The notes: generated by a model not told the origin, from the letters alone. 64,000 nucleotides of DNA from Candidatus Aenigmatarchaeota archaeon (GCA_016198755.1 JACQIB010000005.1:112931-176930), one strand, 5' to 3'. Counted from the stretch's first letter, positions 34,182-42,913 are shown. Translations and numbers: made by a program.

Positions 34182-34553
34182 ATGGGTGGATTGGATCCGG
34201 AAACAAAAGCTGCTGCAGATAGATTAGTAGATAAGTTCTTTGGAACTCCTGGATTTGTTTATTTGGACTTAGCTGAAATTGGTAAAAGACTTGGTAACGA
34301 TGGAGCTGCATATGCATGTGCTCGCATAGGAGATGGTATAAAAAAACAAGTTGTTGCTGGAAAAGCACGAGAAACACGCGGAAGTCCAGCTGATGATGGA
34401 AGCAGCATGCTGCCTGGTTCAACATTTATGTTAGCTTATGATAATACAAAAGAAACTGGAGATCCATGGTATCATTGGGAACAGGATATGAGTGATCCAT
34501 GGGCTGTTTCTAGAATGACGCGGATTGGAAGTGAACCAGTTACTTTACATTAG
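34182..34553 (+). CDS. Orphan protein, 123 aa, inserted before Rrp4
   Basis: No recognised family. N-terminal half helical (PETKAAADRLVDKFFG, LDLAEIGKRLGNDGAAYACARIGDGIKKQV), C-terminal half rich in Trp, Asp and Pro (DPWYHWEQDMSDPWAVSRM). GTTTATAA is centred 27 nt before the ATG: leaderless, monocistronic. Its codon usage looks more AT-rich than the neighbouring exosome genes. Confidence 0.55.
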   Translation: MGGLDPETKAAADRLVDKFFGTPGFVYLDLAEIGKRLGNDGAAYACARIGDGIKKQVVAGKARETRGSPADDGSSMLPGSTFMLAYDNTKETGDPWYHWEQDMSDPWAVSRMTRIGSEPVTLH

Positions 34554-34693
34554 ACTTGAATGTATTATAGTTCAATATTTTTTGGAGAGCGGTAGCTTTA
34601 AATAGTTCTCAGGGGAAGAAGTGAGCAGTAAATTGGTTGGGCTGAATGGTACAGTTTGTTCTTCGGTCCTGCCTTTTGAAGGAAGGGAAAAAC

Positions 34694-35464
34694 ATGGTTG
34701 AGCTAAAAACTGTGAAATCAGAATTGGTAGCAAAAGAGAGAGATATAGTTTCACCTGGGGATTTGCTTGCACGCGGGTTAGATTTTCTGCCTGGTTCCGG
34801 AGCTTATAGAGCCGGACAGGAAATAAAGAGCAAATATTTGGGTTTGGTTAAGACAAAAGACAGGCTTGTTATTGTTGTGCCTTTGTCCGGAGTTTATATT
34901 CCAAAGTCCGGAGATGGGGTAATAGCTTTTATAGAGGATATGCAGCCTACTTTCTGGATAACAAACATAAACAGTCCATATGATGCAATTTTGCAGGTTG
35001 GAGAAGCTGTGAGTGAGTATGTGGAACAGGGAGCTGATATTTCTGTATATTATGATATTGGGGAAGTGATATACGCAAAAGTTCTGGATGTTACAAGAGG
35101 GAAGCAAGTTAGATTAACAATGAATGATTATAAGGCCAAAAAATTAGTTGGTGGTAGATTGTTAACAATAACCCCATCAAAGGTTCCAAGGGTTATTGGA
35201 AAAGAGGGTTCTATGATTGAGGTTATTAGAAGCAAGACTGGAACTATGCTTACTGTTGGGCAGAATGGGCTTGTTTGGCTTAAGGGAGGATATGAGGGGC
35301 TGGCTACAAAAGCTGTTTTAATGATTGAAAAGGAAGCTCACACTGAAGGGTTGACTGACAGGGTAACGGAGTTCCTTGAGAATGAGCTGGCTGCTGCCGG
35401 ATTAAAGCCGCCTGCAGCGGAAGTTAAAATGATAAAGAAAGTTAGAGGGGAAGAAAATGAGTAA
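34694..35464 (+). CDS. rrp4: Exosome complex RNA-binding subunit Rrp4
   Basis: The cap subunit that guides RNA into the Rrp41-Rrp42 ring. The N-terminal domain (DIVSPGDLLARG-FLPGSGAYR) is followed by an S1 domain near YYDIGEVIYAKVLDVTRGKQVRLTM and a KH domain with the VPRVIGKEGSMIEVI loop. ATG 34694 (MVELKTVK) is preferred over the ORF-track TTG 48 nt upstream. It overlaps rrp41 by 8 bp. Confidence 0.94.
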   Translation: MVELKTVKSELVAKERDIVSPGDLLARGLDFLPGSGAYRAGQEIKSKYLGLVKTKDRLVIVVPLSGVYIPKSGDGVIAFIEDMQPTFWITNINSPYDAILQVGEAVSEYVEQGADISVYYDIGEVIYAKVLDVTRGKQVRLTMNDYKAKKLVGGRLLTITPSKVPRVIGKEGSMIEVIRSKTGTMLTVGQNGLVWLKGGYEGLATKAVLMIEKEAHTEGLTDRVTEFLENELAAAGLKPPAAEVKMIKKVRGEENE

Positions 35465-36185
35465 GATTGGAGCTCCTGAAAAGCTTATTGTAAACGGGAA
35501 AAGGCTGGATGGAAGGGAATTGAAAGATTTCAGGCCTATAGTTTTGGAGTCTGGAAACCTGAAAAGAGCCCTTGGTTCAGGACTTTTCAATTTTGGATCA
35601 ACGCATGCTATTGCTGCTGTTTATGGTCCGCGCAACCTCCATCCCAAATGGATGCAGGATCCTTCAAGGGCTGTATTGAGATGCACCTATACTATGGCAC
35701 CATTTTCAACAACAGAAAGGAGCAGGCCTGGCCATTCAAGGAGGAGCACTGAAATTTCAAAAGTTGTTAAAGAGGCGCTCTCGCAGGTTATTTTCTTTGA
35801 GGAATTCCCGAAAGCTGTTATAGATATTTTCATAGAAATTGTACAGGCTAATGCAAGCACGCGCTGTGCAGGGTTGAATGCTGCTGCAATTGCTTTGGCT
35901 GATGCAGGAATACCAATGAGGGATTTGGTTAGCTGCTGTTCAGTAGGAAAGATAGATGGAAAGATTGCTCTGGATATGGCCGGACTGGAGGATAATTTTG
36001 GGGATGTGGATATTGCTGTTGCAACAGTTGGGGGAACTGATAAGGTTGTATTGCTTCAGCTGGATGGAATTTTGAGCAAGGAAGAGTTTTTTGAAGCAAT
36101 TGATTTGGCTGTGGATGGATGCGCAAAAATAAATGATATGCAGAAGAAAGTTTTAGTTGAAAAATACAGAGGGGAAGAAAAATGA
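35457..36185 (+). CDS. rrp41: Exosome complex exonuclease Rrp41
   Basis: The catalytic RNase PH-fold subunit with phosphorolytic 3'-5' activity. LDGRELKDFRPI, the RNA-binding RCTYTMAPFSTTERSRPGHSRRSTEISKV and the catalytic Asp region KIDGKIALDMAGLEDNFGDVD are intact. 242 aa is the usual length. It overlaps rrp4 and rrp42 by 8 and 4 bp, so the three are translationally coupled. Confidence 0.96.
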   Translation: MSKIGAPEKLIVNGKRLDGRELKDFRPIVLESGNLKRALGSGLFNFGSTHAIAAVYGPRNLHPKWMQDPSRAVLRCTYTMAPFSTTERSRPGHSRRSTEISKVVKEALSQVIFFEEFPKAVIDIFIEIVQANASTRCAGLNAAAIALADAGIPMRDLVSCCSVGKIDGKIALDMAGLEDNFGDVDIAVATVGGTDKVVLLQLDGILSKEEFFEAIDLAVDGCAKINDMQKKVLVEKYRGEEK

Positions 36186-36952
36186 TAAACAAGAATGAAA
36201 GTTATGTGCGCAAGCTTATAGAAGATGGGACTAGGGAAGATGGAAGAGGATTGACTGATTTCAGGGAAATTTCTGTTAAAACAGGTGTTATAGAGACTGC
36301 TGAAGGATCTGCTGAAGTAAAGATTGGAAACACAATGGTTTTGGTTGGAGTTAAAATGGAAGTTAAAGAACCATATCCTGATTCTCCAAATGAGGGGGGA
36401 TTTGTTGTGGATGCAGAGTTTGTTCCTTTGGCTTCACCTGATTTTGAAAATGGGCCTCCTGGGGAAGAAGCTGTTGAGCTGGCTAGAGTAGTTGATAGAG
36501 GGATAAGGGAGAGCCATGCTGTTGATATGGAAAAGCTTTGTATTAAGGAAAAGGAAGCTGCATGGACCGTGCATATAGATATACATGTGCTTGATCATGA
36601 TGGGAATTTGATTGATGCTGCTTCTATTGGAGCAATGGCTGCATTGCTTGATACAAAAATGCCGAAATGGGATGCAGATAACAAGAAAATTATAAGGGAG
36701 CTTAAAGGGAAGCTTCCTGTTTCTGATAAGCCTGTGGAAATCACTGTTATAAAAATAGGAAACAAGCTTTTGGTTGACCCGACAGCAGAAGAGGAATCTG
36801 CATTGGATGCAAGGCTGACAGTTGCTACATTGGAAAACGGGGAGTTATGCGCAATGCAAAAGGGCGGGGATGGATACTTTACTGTTCCTGAAATACAGCA
36901 GGCTGTTGAGCTTGCGATAGATAAGGGCAAGGAACTGAGAAAGCTGTTATAG
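36182..36952 (+). CDS. rrp42: Exosome complex subunit Rrp42
   Basis: The non-catalytic RNase PH-fold partner of Rrp41; six subunits form the ring. DGTREDGRGLTDFREISV, FVVDAEFVPLASPDFENGPP and VHIDIHVLDHDGNLIDAAS match archaeal Rrp42. 256 aa is normal. The ATGA overlap with rrp41 fixes the start. Confidence 0.95.
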   Translation: MINKNESYVRKLIEDGTREDGRGLTDFREISVKTGVIETAEGSAEVKIGNTMVLVGVKMEVKEPYPDSPNEGGFVVDAEFVPLASPDFENGPPGEEAVELARVVDRGIRESHAVDMEKLCIKEKEAAWTVHIDIHVLDHDGNLIDAASIGAMAALLDTKMPKWDADNKKIIRELKGKLPVSDKPVEITVIKIGNKLLVDPTAEEESALDARLTVATLENGELCAMQKGGDGYFTVPEIQQAVELAIDKGKELRKLL

Positions 36953-36960
36953 GGGATTTA

Positions 36961-37236
36961 ATGGCTACAAAAAAGGTTGGATCAACAGGAAGATTTGGGC
37001 CGAGATATGGAACAAGGACAAAAAAGATAGTTGCAATAATGGAAAGCACCCAGAAAAAACCGCAGCAGTGCCCATACTGCGAGCGCATGGCACTGAAAAG
37101 GGTTGCTGCAGGCATTTGGGAGTGCAATAAATGCGGGAAGAAATTTGCTGGAGGAGCTTATTTCCCTTCGAGCGCAGTTGGTTCAGAAATGCTTAAAAGG
37201 ATGGAAGTTGAAAAGATGGAAGAGACAAGTGAATGA
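36961..37236 (+). CDS. rpl37ae: 50S ribosomal protein L37Ae
   Basis: A 91-aa zinc-binding large-subunit protein: TKKVGSTGRFGPRYGTRTKKIV at the start, then CPYCERMALKRVAAGIWECNKCGKKFAGGAY, the four-Cys zinc finger. It follows rrp42 by 8 bp. The position in the exosome superoperon is conserved in archaea. Confidence 0.95.
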   Translation: MATKKVGSTGRFGPRYGTRTKKIVAIMESTQKKPQQCPYCERMALKRVAAGIWECNKCGKKFAGGAYFPSSAVGSEMLKRMEVEKMEETSE

Positions 37237-37237
37237 T

Positions 37238-37372
37238 ATGTACAAGTGCGTTAGTTGCATGAAAAGCATAGAATTTGATAATTTAAAGGAAAAGATACGC
37301 TGCCCTTACTGCGGGTACAGGATTATTGTAAAGGAAAGGCCGAAAACCGTAAGGAAAGTTCTTGCACGGTGA
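37238..37372 (+). CDS. rpoP: RNA polymerase subunit P (RpoP/Rpb12)
   Basis: A 44-aa zinc-ribbon RNA polymerase subunit: MYKCVSCMKSIEFDN, then IRCPYCGYRIIVKERP, a CxxC...CxxC layout with the family's KxR tail. The ORF track begins 45 codons too early inside L37Ae; ATG 37238 follows the L37Ae stop by one base. A GTG 9 nt upstream is an alternative. Confidence 0.93.
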   Translation: MYKCVSCMKSIEFDNLKEKIRCPYCGYRIIVKERPKTVRKVLAR

Positions 37373-37376
37373 GCAA

Positions 37377-37598
37377 TTGAAAGCTGATATTGAAATAGAC
37401 TGCAAGGATTCTGAGATTGTTTTGAAATCTATTGAACCTGATATGGAACAGACAAAAAAGTTTTCTGTTTCTTTGAAAGCCGGAAAGGGAAAAGTTCTGC
37501 TTTCTGTCAGCTCTGAAACAATAGCAGGATTAATGGCTGGGGTTTCCAATTACCTAAAGCTTATAAGGGCTGCTGCAGAAACAGTAGAGAGGATTTAA
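37377..37598 (+). CDS. pcc1: KEOPS complex subunit Pcc1
   Basis: A short protein (about 73 aa) matching the Pcc1/CTAG fold: LKADIEIDCKDSEIVLKSIEPD then KVLLSVSSETIAGLMAGVSNYLKLI. Pcc1 dimerises and holds Kae1 in the KEOPS tRNA t6A machine; Kae1 is encoded at 53639-54619. I choose TTG 37377 because GGTGAG lies 3 nt upstream, the same spacing as at other well-supported starts here; the ORF track uses TTG 37362. Confidence 0.85.
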   Translation: MKADIEIDCKDSEIVLKSIEPDMEQTKKFSVSLKAGKGKVLLSVSSETIAGLMAGVSNYLKLIRAAAETVERI

Positions 37599-37967
37599 AT
37601 GCCAGAAACAATATCGCTTCCGCCTGCAGCACAGCAACTTTTCATGCAGTTGCAGACTTTCCAGCAGCAGTATCAGGCTATTGTTTTGCAGAAGGAGACT
37701 ATGGGAATGCAAAAAATAGAGACTGAGAAAGCTCTCGAAGAACTGGCAAAAGTTGGAGATAAGGAAGAGGTTTACAAGGCTGTTGGACCGATTTTGGTTA
37801 AAAGCACTAAATCAGTGTTGGTTTCTGAGCTAAAGGAAAAGAAAGAGACTGGAGATTTAAGGGCTAAGTCTCTGGAAACACAGGAAAAGAAACTCAAGGA
37901 AAAGCTGGAAGAGATTCAGGGAAAACTTCAGTCTCTTTTAGTTTCACAGCAGAAAAAAGCTGCTTAA
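37599..37967 (+). CDS. pfdB: Prefoldin subunit beta
   Basis: A 122-aa coiled-coil chaperone subunit: LFMQLQTFQQQYQAIVLQKETM and a C-terminal helix rich in Lys/Glu flank a short hairpin with VYKAVGPILVKSTKSVLVSEL, the beta-prefoldin signature. Its ATG directly follows the pcc1 stop. The last gene of the superoperon; it overlaps the convergent orphan gene by 4 bp. Confidence 0.93.
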   Translation: MPETISLPPAAQQLFMQLQTFQQQYQAIVLQKETMGMQKIETEKALEELAKVGDKEEVYKAVGPILVKSTKSVLVSELKEKKETGDLRAKSLETQEKKLKEKLEEIQGKLQSLLVSQQKKAA

Positions 37968-38377
37968 GGTTTGACTGCTTCTTTCAAAACCAAATCAACG
38001 CCCGGAGGCAATCCAGCTCTCCTTCTGTCAAACACACGACCACCGGTTGTAGGTAGGGGTTTTGCACCATATGCTGGAGTTGTTGCACCATAAGCATTTC
38101 CCTTACCCATTTGTGCAATATAATCTGCAACAGCCCTATTCGTATCATCTGCAACCTTTGCTAAAACAGCTGCACCGCCACCAACAATTCTGCCTTCTCC
38201 ATTTGTTGGAAGCATAGCCACATATCCATTAATAGGATGCCTTATATCGAGATATTTATTAAATGCATCTGGATCTATAGCTGGATGTTCTTCTACCAAT
38301 ACCCTAACAGCTGCAACCCTTTTTTCATGTAAAATCTCTGAAGCAGTTCTCCCATCCAAAGTTACTGTAACTACCAT
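37964..38377 (-). CDS. Orphan protein, 137 aa, unknown
   Basis: No recognised family. N-terminal half alpha/beta (VTVTLDGRTASEILHEKRVAAVRVLVEEHP), C-terminal half Gly/Ala/Pro-rich with basic residues (TTGGRVFDRRRAGLPPG). A long TTTAAATATATATTTAAC element is centred near 38402, 25 nt before the ATG: leaderless and monocistronic, convergent with the superoperon. Confidence 0.55.
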   Translation of the reverse strand: MVVTVTLDGRTASEILHEKRVAAVRVLVEEHPAIDPDAFNKYLDIRHPINGYVAMLPTNGEGRIVGGGAAVLAKVADDTNRAVADYIAQMGKGNAYGATTPAYGAKPLPTTGGRVFDRRRAGLPPGVDLVLKEAVKP

Positions 38378-38495
38378 AGTTTCACTACTGTTAAATATAT
38401 ATTTAAACCTGCTGTTTTTACCCGCGGAAGCGAGTTATAATTCTGCAATCAGCGATGTTGGGAAGCTTTTAAAAGTTAACTGTAGAAGAGTGGAT

Positions 38496-39461
38496 ATGGA
38501 AGAGCTTGTGAAAGCTGTTGGGAAGCTGAAAGGGAAGGGACTTTTGCTTACGCATCATAATGCTGATTTGGATGCTGTTAGCTCTGCACTTGGATTAAAA
38601 TATGGGCTGGGAAAACTTGGGCTGGAGATGGATATAGGAGTTGCAGAGTCTGTTTCAAGGGCTGGGAAAAAGCTGCTGGGGAGTGAAGAGATTATAGTGG
38701 ATCCTGACTGTAAAAACTATGAATGGGTTTTTTTGGTGGAAACTTCAGTTCCAGAACAATTAGCTTCAGTTAAAAATCTTAGGGTAGATTTGATTTTAGA
38801 CCATCATCCAGCTGGTCCGCTGGTTAAGGGAGCTAAAGCTGTTTGGATAGATGAAAAGGAAAAAGCTGCTGCATTAATGGTTTTTAGGCTTTTGAAAGTT
38901 CTTGGAGTGGAAATAACAGCAGAAATTGCAAAGATTCTGCTTGCTGGTATTGTAGCTGATACAGCGCACTTAAGGCTGGCTGAGAGGGGGGAATTTTTGG
39001 TTGTTGCAGAGCTGCTGGGAACAGGGGTTAAGTTTTCTGATGTGCTGAACACAATTGAGGGGGAGGTTGATTTTTCAGAAAGGGTTGCTGTTTTAAGAGC
39101 GCTGGGAAGGATAGAGGTTTACAGGCTGGGGGAGCTTTTGGTTTGCTTTACAGAGATTGGTAGTTTTGAATCACAGACTGCAAGAGCTTTGGTAAAAGCT
39201 GGGGCTGATATTGCTGTTGTTTTTGACAGGAAAAAAGAAGAACTGAGAGTTTCTAGCAGAGCTAAAAAAACTATAGAGGACAGGGGGATTGATTTGAGCA
39301 TATTGTTTATAGAAGTGGGAAAAATAATCGGTGGGACCGGCGGAGGCCACCCTACAGCTGGATCTGCTAACGGGAGGAAGGTTAAGGCTATTCCTGAGGT
39401 TATTGAATTTTTGCTTGGAGAACTTGAGAAAGTATATGGAAAGGCAGAAAGGCTGGAATGA
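38496..39461 (+). CDS. DHH-superfamily phosphoesterase
   Basis: A 321-aa DHH/DHHA1 protein: THHNADLDAVSSA (motif I), VDLILDHHPAGPL (DHH motif), ADTAHLRL (motif IV-like) and the DHHA1 substrate site GGTGGGHPTAGSA. Relatives are RecJ-like nucleases, oligoribonucleases and c-di-AMP phosphodiesterases. TTTTAAAA is centred 26 nt before ATG 38496, so the GTG of the ORF track is not used. Gln/Leu-rich tail unremarkable. Confidence 0.87.
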   Translation: MEELVKAVGKLKGKGLLLTHHNADLDAVSSALGLKYGLGKLGLEMDIGVAESVSRAGKKLLGSEEIIVDPDCKNYEWVFLVETSVPEQLASVKNLRVDLILDHHPAGPLVKGAKAVWIDEKEKAAALMVFRLLKVLGVEITAEIAKILLAGIVADTAHLRLAERGEFLVVAELLGTGVKFSDVLNTIEGEVDFSERVAVLRALGRIEVYRLGELLVCFTEIGSFESQTARALVKAGADIAVVFDRKKEELRVSSRAKKTIEDRGIDLSILFIEVGKIIGGTGGGHPTAGSANGRKVKAIPEVIEFLLGELEKVYGKAERLE

Positions 39462-39472
39462 ACTTTAAGTTG

Positions 39473-39907
39473 TTACAAACCATGACCTGGAGCCACGCGC
39501 CTGGCCACTTGAACAGGTCTTTCTGGGGCCATACTCCTTACAAAATAATCATAATCTCTTGTGGATAGACTATAACGTGCTAAGGCTTCATCAATATGCC
39601 CTGCACCCATAACTATCATGTCACCAAGACAGACAGATCTTTTCATTTGCTGTTCAAAACCATGGAAACCATTTGGTCCATCATTACCTTTGATTAAGAC
39701 TCCATTCATGAGTTCTACGTTAGCGTGGTTTACTTCACACCCGCTTCCAGTGTAAACTCTTTCTAACTTTCCCATATACGCATTTGAACTCCAAACTCTA
39801 TCACGGACTCTATCACGGGGCCGGATAAGAACATAACCATGCTCTCCTTGGAGGGGACTGAGCATTTCTTTCCAAGTTTGTATGTCATTTATTATAATAA
39901 CTGCCAT
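39473..39907 (-). CDS. Orphan protein, 144 aa, unknown
   Basis: No recognised family. The sequence is alpha/beta with a strand-rich centre (EVNHANVELMNGVLIKGNDGPNG, RSVCLGDMIVMGAGHIDEAL) and an internal basic repeat RDRVRDRVW encoded by a short DNA repeat. TTAAAT centred 26 nt before the ATG gives a leaderless start. It shares its TATA region with the divergent UPF0147 gene. Confidence 0.55.
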   Translation of the reverse strand: MAVIIINDIQTWKEMLSPLQGEHGYVLIRPRDRVRDRVWSSNAYMGKLERVYTGSGCEVNHANVELMNGVLIKGNDGPNGFHGFEQQMKRSVCLGDMIVMGAGHIDEALARYSLSTRDYDYFVRSMAPERPVQVARRVAPGHGL

Positions 39908-39928
39908 TGAAAAAATAGAGCTGCAAAG

Positions 39929-39937
39929 GCTTAAATA
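39929..39937. promoter_or_regulatory. Shared divergent TATA region
   Basis: The ggcttaaat block lies 26 nt from the minus-strand ATG at 39907. In the plus direction it would start a transcript near 39959, giving the UPF0147 gene a 30-nt leader that carries its GTGAT Shine-Dalgarno. Sharing is inferred from spacing. Confidence 0.5.
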
Positions 39938-39988
39938 GCTCGCTTTACAGTAAGCTCTTAGAGGGTTGAATAATGGGGGTTGTGATTC

Positions 39989-40240
39989 ATGTTCGAGCAG
40001 ATAATTCCTTTACTACAGCAGATAGCAGAAGACAGAACAGTTCCGAGGAACATAAGAACAAAGTGTGAGGACTGTATAAAGAACCTGAATTCTGGGACTG
40101 AGGAAATGAGCATAAGGGTTAATACTGTTATTTCATGCTTGGATGAGGTTGCAAATGACCCTAATTTACCTATGTATACTAGGACACAGGTATGGAATAT
40201 TGTAACCGCTTTGGAAGCTGAAGCTAAGGGGGAGAAATAG
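39989..40240 (+). CDS. UPF0147 family protein
   Basis: An 83-aa helical protein: QIIPLLQQIAEDRTVPRNIRTKCEDCIKNL, then MSIRVNTVISCLDEVANDPNLPMYTRTQVWNIV, two similar helical hairpins as expected for UPF0147, a family widespread in archaea without known function. GTGAT shortly before ATG 39989 fixes the start. It precedes sepF by 65 bp. Confidence 0.88.
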   Translation: MFEQIIPLLQQIAEDRTVPRNIRTKCEDCIKNLNSGTEEMSIRVNTVISCLDEVANDPNLPMYTRTQVWNIVTALEAEAKGEK

Positions 40241-40305
40241 GGAAAAAGGGAGATATTTATATATGCTAATCGACTATAATTAACATAAAATATGGAGGCG
40301 ATAAA

Positions 40306-40641
40306 ATGGTTCTAGAAAAGCTGTTTGGAAAGAGTGTTGGTGGAGAAGAGAGTTATATTGAGTTAGATACTAGCGCAGCTGGAGCTGAGGGAGGAAAAGT
40401 TCCTATATTTGTTGATAAACTGGTGGATTTTGCTGATTCTGACAGAATACAAAAGTCCCTGAGAAATGGCTCTATTGTTTTGGTTAAAATAAAGCCATTG
40501 AAAGAAAAGGATATGAGCGAGCTAAAAAGGGCAATAGAAAAGCTCAGAAAGACATGTGTTGCACTGAACGGAGATATTGCAGGTATAGATGAGGATTGGA
40601 TTATACTCTGCCCCTCGTTTGCGCGTATTGCAAGAGACTAG
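40306..40641 (+). CDS. sepF: SepF-like cell division protein
   Basis: A 111-aa DUF552/SepF homologue: YIELDTSAAGAEGGKVPIFVDKL then SIVLVKIKPLKEKDMSELKRAIEKLR and the C-terminal DIAGIDEDWIILCP beta strand. The N-terminal MVLEKLFGK is an amphipathic membrane-binding helix. In archaea SepF anchors FtsZ to the membrane. GGAGGCGAT-AAA-ATG is the best Shine-Dalgarno in the window. Confidence 0.92.
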   Translation: MVLEKLFGKSVGGEESYIELDTSAAGAEGGKVPIFVDKLVDFADSDRIQKSLRNGSIVLVKIKPLKEKDMSELKRAIEKLRKTCVALNGDIAGIDEDWIILCPSFARIARD

Positions 40642-42570
40642 TTAACCTACCCGTTCTCCGGGTTTTACCTTTTTCTCTGGTACAACTAAAGCCAGCTTTC
40701 CCTCATTTGTTCCAACAGCTAAAAGCATTGCCTCGCTTGTTAGCCCGAACTTTTTGTATTCGCGTGGAGCAAGGTTTTTCAGCAAAATTACCTGCTTTCC
40801 TATTAGTTCTTCTGGACTGTAAGATTGAGCTATGCCTGCAACAATTGTTTTCTTTTCTCCTGAATTAACTGTAAGTTTCAGCAGCTTGTCTGCTCCTTCT
40901 ATCTTTTCTGCTGACAAAATTTCAGCTGAAACAATCTCCAGCTTTTCAAAGTCAGACCAGCTTGCCTGTATACCTGTTTCCACCGTTTTCTGCTGTGCAG
41001 GAGGTTCATACTTTTTGAACAATATCTCCTTCTTTCCAAGCTTTCCTGCTTTTAGAACACCGAATTTATCTATCTGCTTTCTGTTAAATTCTGGAAGCAG
41101 ACCAAGCTGTGAGTAGATTTTTTCAGCTGTAGCTGGCAGGAAAGGGGATAAAAGAGCAGCGGAGAATCTTATGCCTTCTAAAAGAGTATAAATTATTTCT
41201 GCAAGCTTGTTTTTGTCTTGGACTTTCCAGGGCTCGGTTTCGTTAATATAGTTATTTAGAGTAGAAGTAAAAGAGAAGATTTCCCCCAGTGCTAAATGCA
41301 GCTTAAAGTTTTCAATATTTTTCTCCACCTTTTCTCTCGTTTCCAGAGCTATGAGAGCTATTTTCTCATTGGACTTTGCTTTTGGAATGCCTGAAAAATA
41401 CTTTTCAGCTAAAGTTAGAGATCTGTTTAATAAGTTTCCTAAATTATCTGCTAAATCCTTGTTATACCGCTCTATGAAAATTGTGCGGGAAAAGTTCCCG
41501 TCCTCGTCAGAGGGGATTTCCCTGAGCAAATAGTGCCTTAACGCTTCTGCCCCGAATTCTTTTATGTAGTCTACAGGGTCTATAACATTTCCTATTGTTT
41601 TGCTCATTTTTTGTCCTTCAATTGTAACAAAGCCATGTGTCAAAATCTTCTTTAAAGTAGGAAGACCGGCAGAAAGGAGCATTGCTTCCCACAAAATAGC
41701 ATGGAAACGGAGGATATCCTTTCCTAAAATCTGCAAATCCTGAGGCCAGCACTGCGCAAACAGTTTTTTGTCTGAGCTAAAGCCTATTCCTGAAAGGTAG
41801 TTTGTAAGGGCATCGCACCATACATACATTACTTGTCCTTTATCCCCGGGTACTGGCACACCCCACGTTAAAGTTTTTGTGGAGCGGGAAAAGCTAACAT
41901 CTTCCAGTCCCTCTTTCAAAAAAGAGAGCATTTCACTCTTTTTGCCCTCTGGCAGGATTTCCAGCTCTCCGGATTCTATCAACCTTATTATTTTGCCTGT
42001 ATATTTGGATAAAAAGAAAAACCAGTTTTCCTCTTCTATCTCATCTGGCTTTTTGTTATGAAGTGGACAGATACCATCTACCAAGTCGCGGAGATTCTTG
42101 AAGGATTCGCAGCCTGTACAGTAAAGCCCGCTATATTTTTTCTTGTACAAATCCTTGCTTTTTTTCAGCCTTTTCCAGATTTCCTGAGCTGTTGGATAGT
42201 GTCTTTCTTTGTCAGTAGTGCGGATAAAATCATTATTGGAAAGGTTTAGTTCCTTTGCAAGTAACGCAACTTTTGAAACGTTTTCATCCACAAATTGTTC
42301 CACAGGCTTTCCGGCCTTTTCTGCAGCCTGCTGGTTTTTCAGCCCATGCTCGTCAGTTCCAATAAGAAAAAACACCTTCTTTCCCAGCAATCTATTCCAG
42401 CGGGCATAAACATCGCCTTCTGTAAACTCAAGTGCATGCCCAATATGTGGCTTTGCGTTTGTATAGGGAATTGAAGTTGCAATATAGAAGAATTTTTTAG
42501 ACGATTTAGTTGTAGAAAAACGTTTACTTTTGCCCTTAACCTTTGGTTTGCGTGTGCGTAGTTTTCTCAC
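40642..42570 (-). CDS. metG: Methionyl-tRNA synthetase with C-terminal tRNA-binding domain
   Basis: A 642-aa class I synthetase: HIGH-type PHIGHALEFTEGD, zinc knuckle CTGCESF, WCDALTNYLSGIGF, KMSKTIGN, then an anticodon-binding helical domain and a C-terminal EMAP-type tRNA-binding domain (FEKLEIVSAEILSAEKIEGADKLLKL). The N-terminus has a basic extension (KLRTRKPKVKGKSKR). TTTAATAA centred 26 nt before GTG 42570 supports leaderless GTG initiation. It abuts sepF convergently. Confidence 0.95.
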   Translation of the reverse strand: MRKLRTRKPKVKGKSKRFSTTKSSKKFFYIATSIPYTNAKPHIGHALEFTEGDVYARWNRLLGKKVFFLIGTDEHGLKNQQAAEKAGKPVEQFVDENVSKVALLAKELNLSNNDFIRTTDKERHYPTAQEIWKRLKKSKDLYKKKYSGLYCTGCESFKNLRDLVDGICPLHNKKPDEIEEENWFFFLSKYTGKIIRLIESGELEILPEGKKSEMLSFLKEGLEDVSFSRSTKTLTWGVPVPGDKGQVMYVWCDALTNYLSGIGFSSDKKLFAQCWPQDLQILGKDILRFHAILWEAMLLSAGLPTLKKILTHGFVTIEGQKMSKTIGNVIDPVDYIKEFGAEALRHYLLREIPSDEDGNFSRTIFIERYNKDLADNLGNLLNRSLTLAEKYFSGIPKAKSNEKIALIALETREKVEKNIENFKLHLALGEIFSFTSTLNNYINETEPWKVQDKNKLAEIIYTLLEGIRFSAALLSPFLPATAEKIYSQLGLLPEFNRKQIDKFGVLKAGKLGKKEILFKKYEPPAQQKTVETGIQASWSDFEKLEIVSAEILSAEKIEGADKLLKLTVNSGEKKTIVAGIAQSYSPEELIGKQVILLKNLAPREYKKFGLTSEAMLLAVGTNEGKLALVVPEKKVKPGERVG

Positions 42571-42680
42571 CTTTTCCTATATGTATAATTTGTTATTAAA
42601 CCTATTTAATTAAATGTTTTAACCATTTCTATGTACTATAGATAAATAAGTTTAAATACTACAAATACAACATGTTTAAC

Positions 42681-42911
42681 ATGGGAACGCAGATTACAAT
42701 AAGAGATGTGGATACGAAAACATTTAGGGAGTTTAAGGCTGCATCTGTGTCTAGGGGATTGAAATTGGGAACTGCAGTAACTTTGGCCATGGAAAAATTC
42801 AAGTCAGAAATAGAGGGAAAGGAAAAATTTGCAGCGCTAAAACCCATTAAATGGGGGAAAGGAACGGAACGAGTAAGCGAAGATGTTGACAAAATACTTT
42901 ATGGCGAGTGA
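42681..42911 (+). CDS. Antitoxin-like ribbon-helix-helix protein (VapB-like)
   Basis: A 76-aa protein: QITIRDVDTKTFREFKAASVSRGLKLGTAVTLAMEKF has the strand-helix-helix pattern of RHH antitoxins. The C-terminal part would bind the PIN toxin. TTTAAATA is centred 27 nt before ATG 42681, so that start is preferred to ATG 42672. It is translationally linked to the downstream PIN gene. Confidence 0.78.
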   Translation: MGTQITIRDVDTKTFREFKAASVSRGLKLGTAVTLAMEKFKSEIEGKEKFAALKPIKWGKGTERVSEDVDKILYGE

Positions 42912-42913
42912 AA

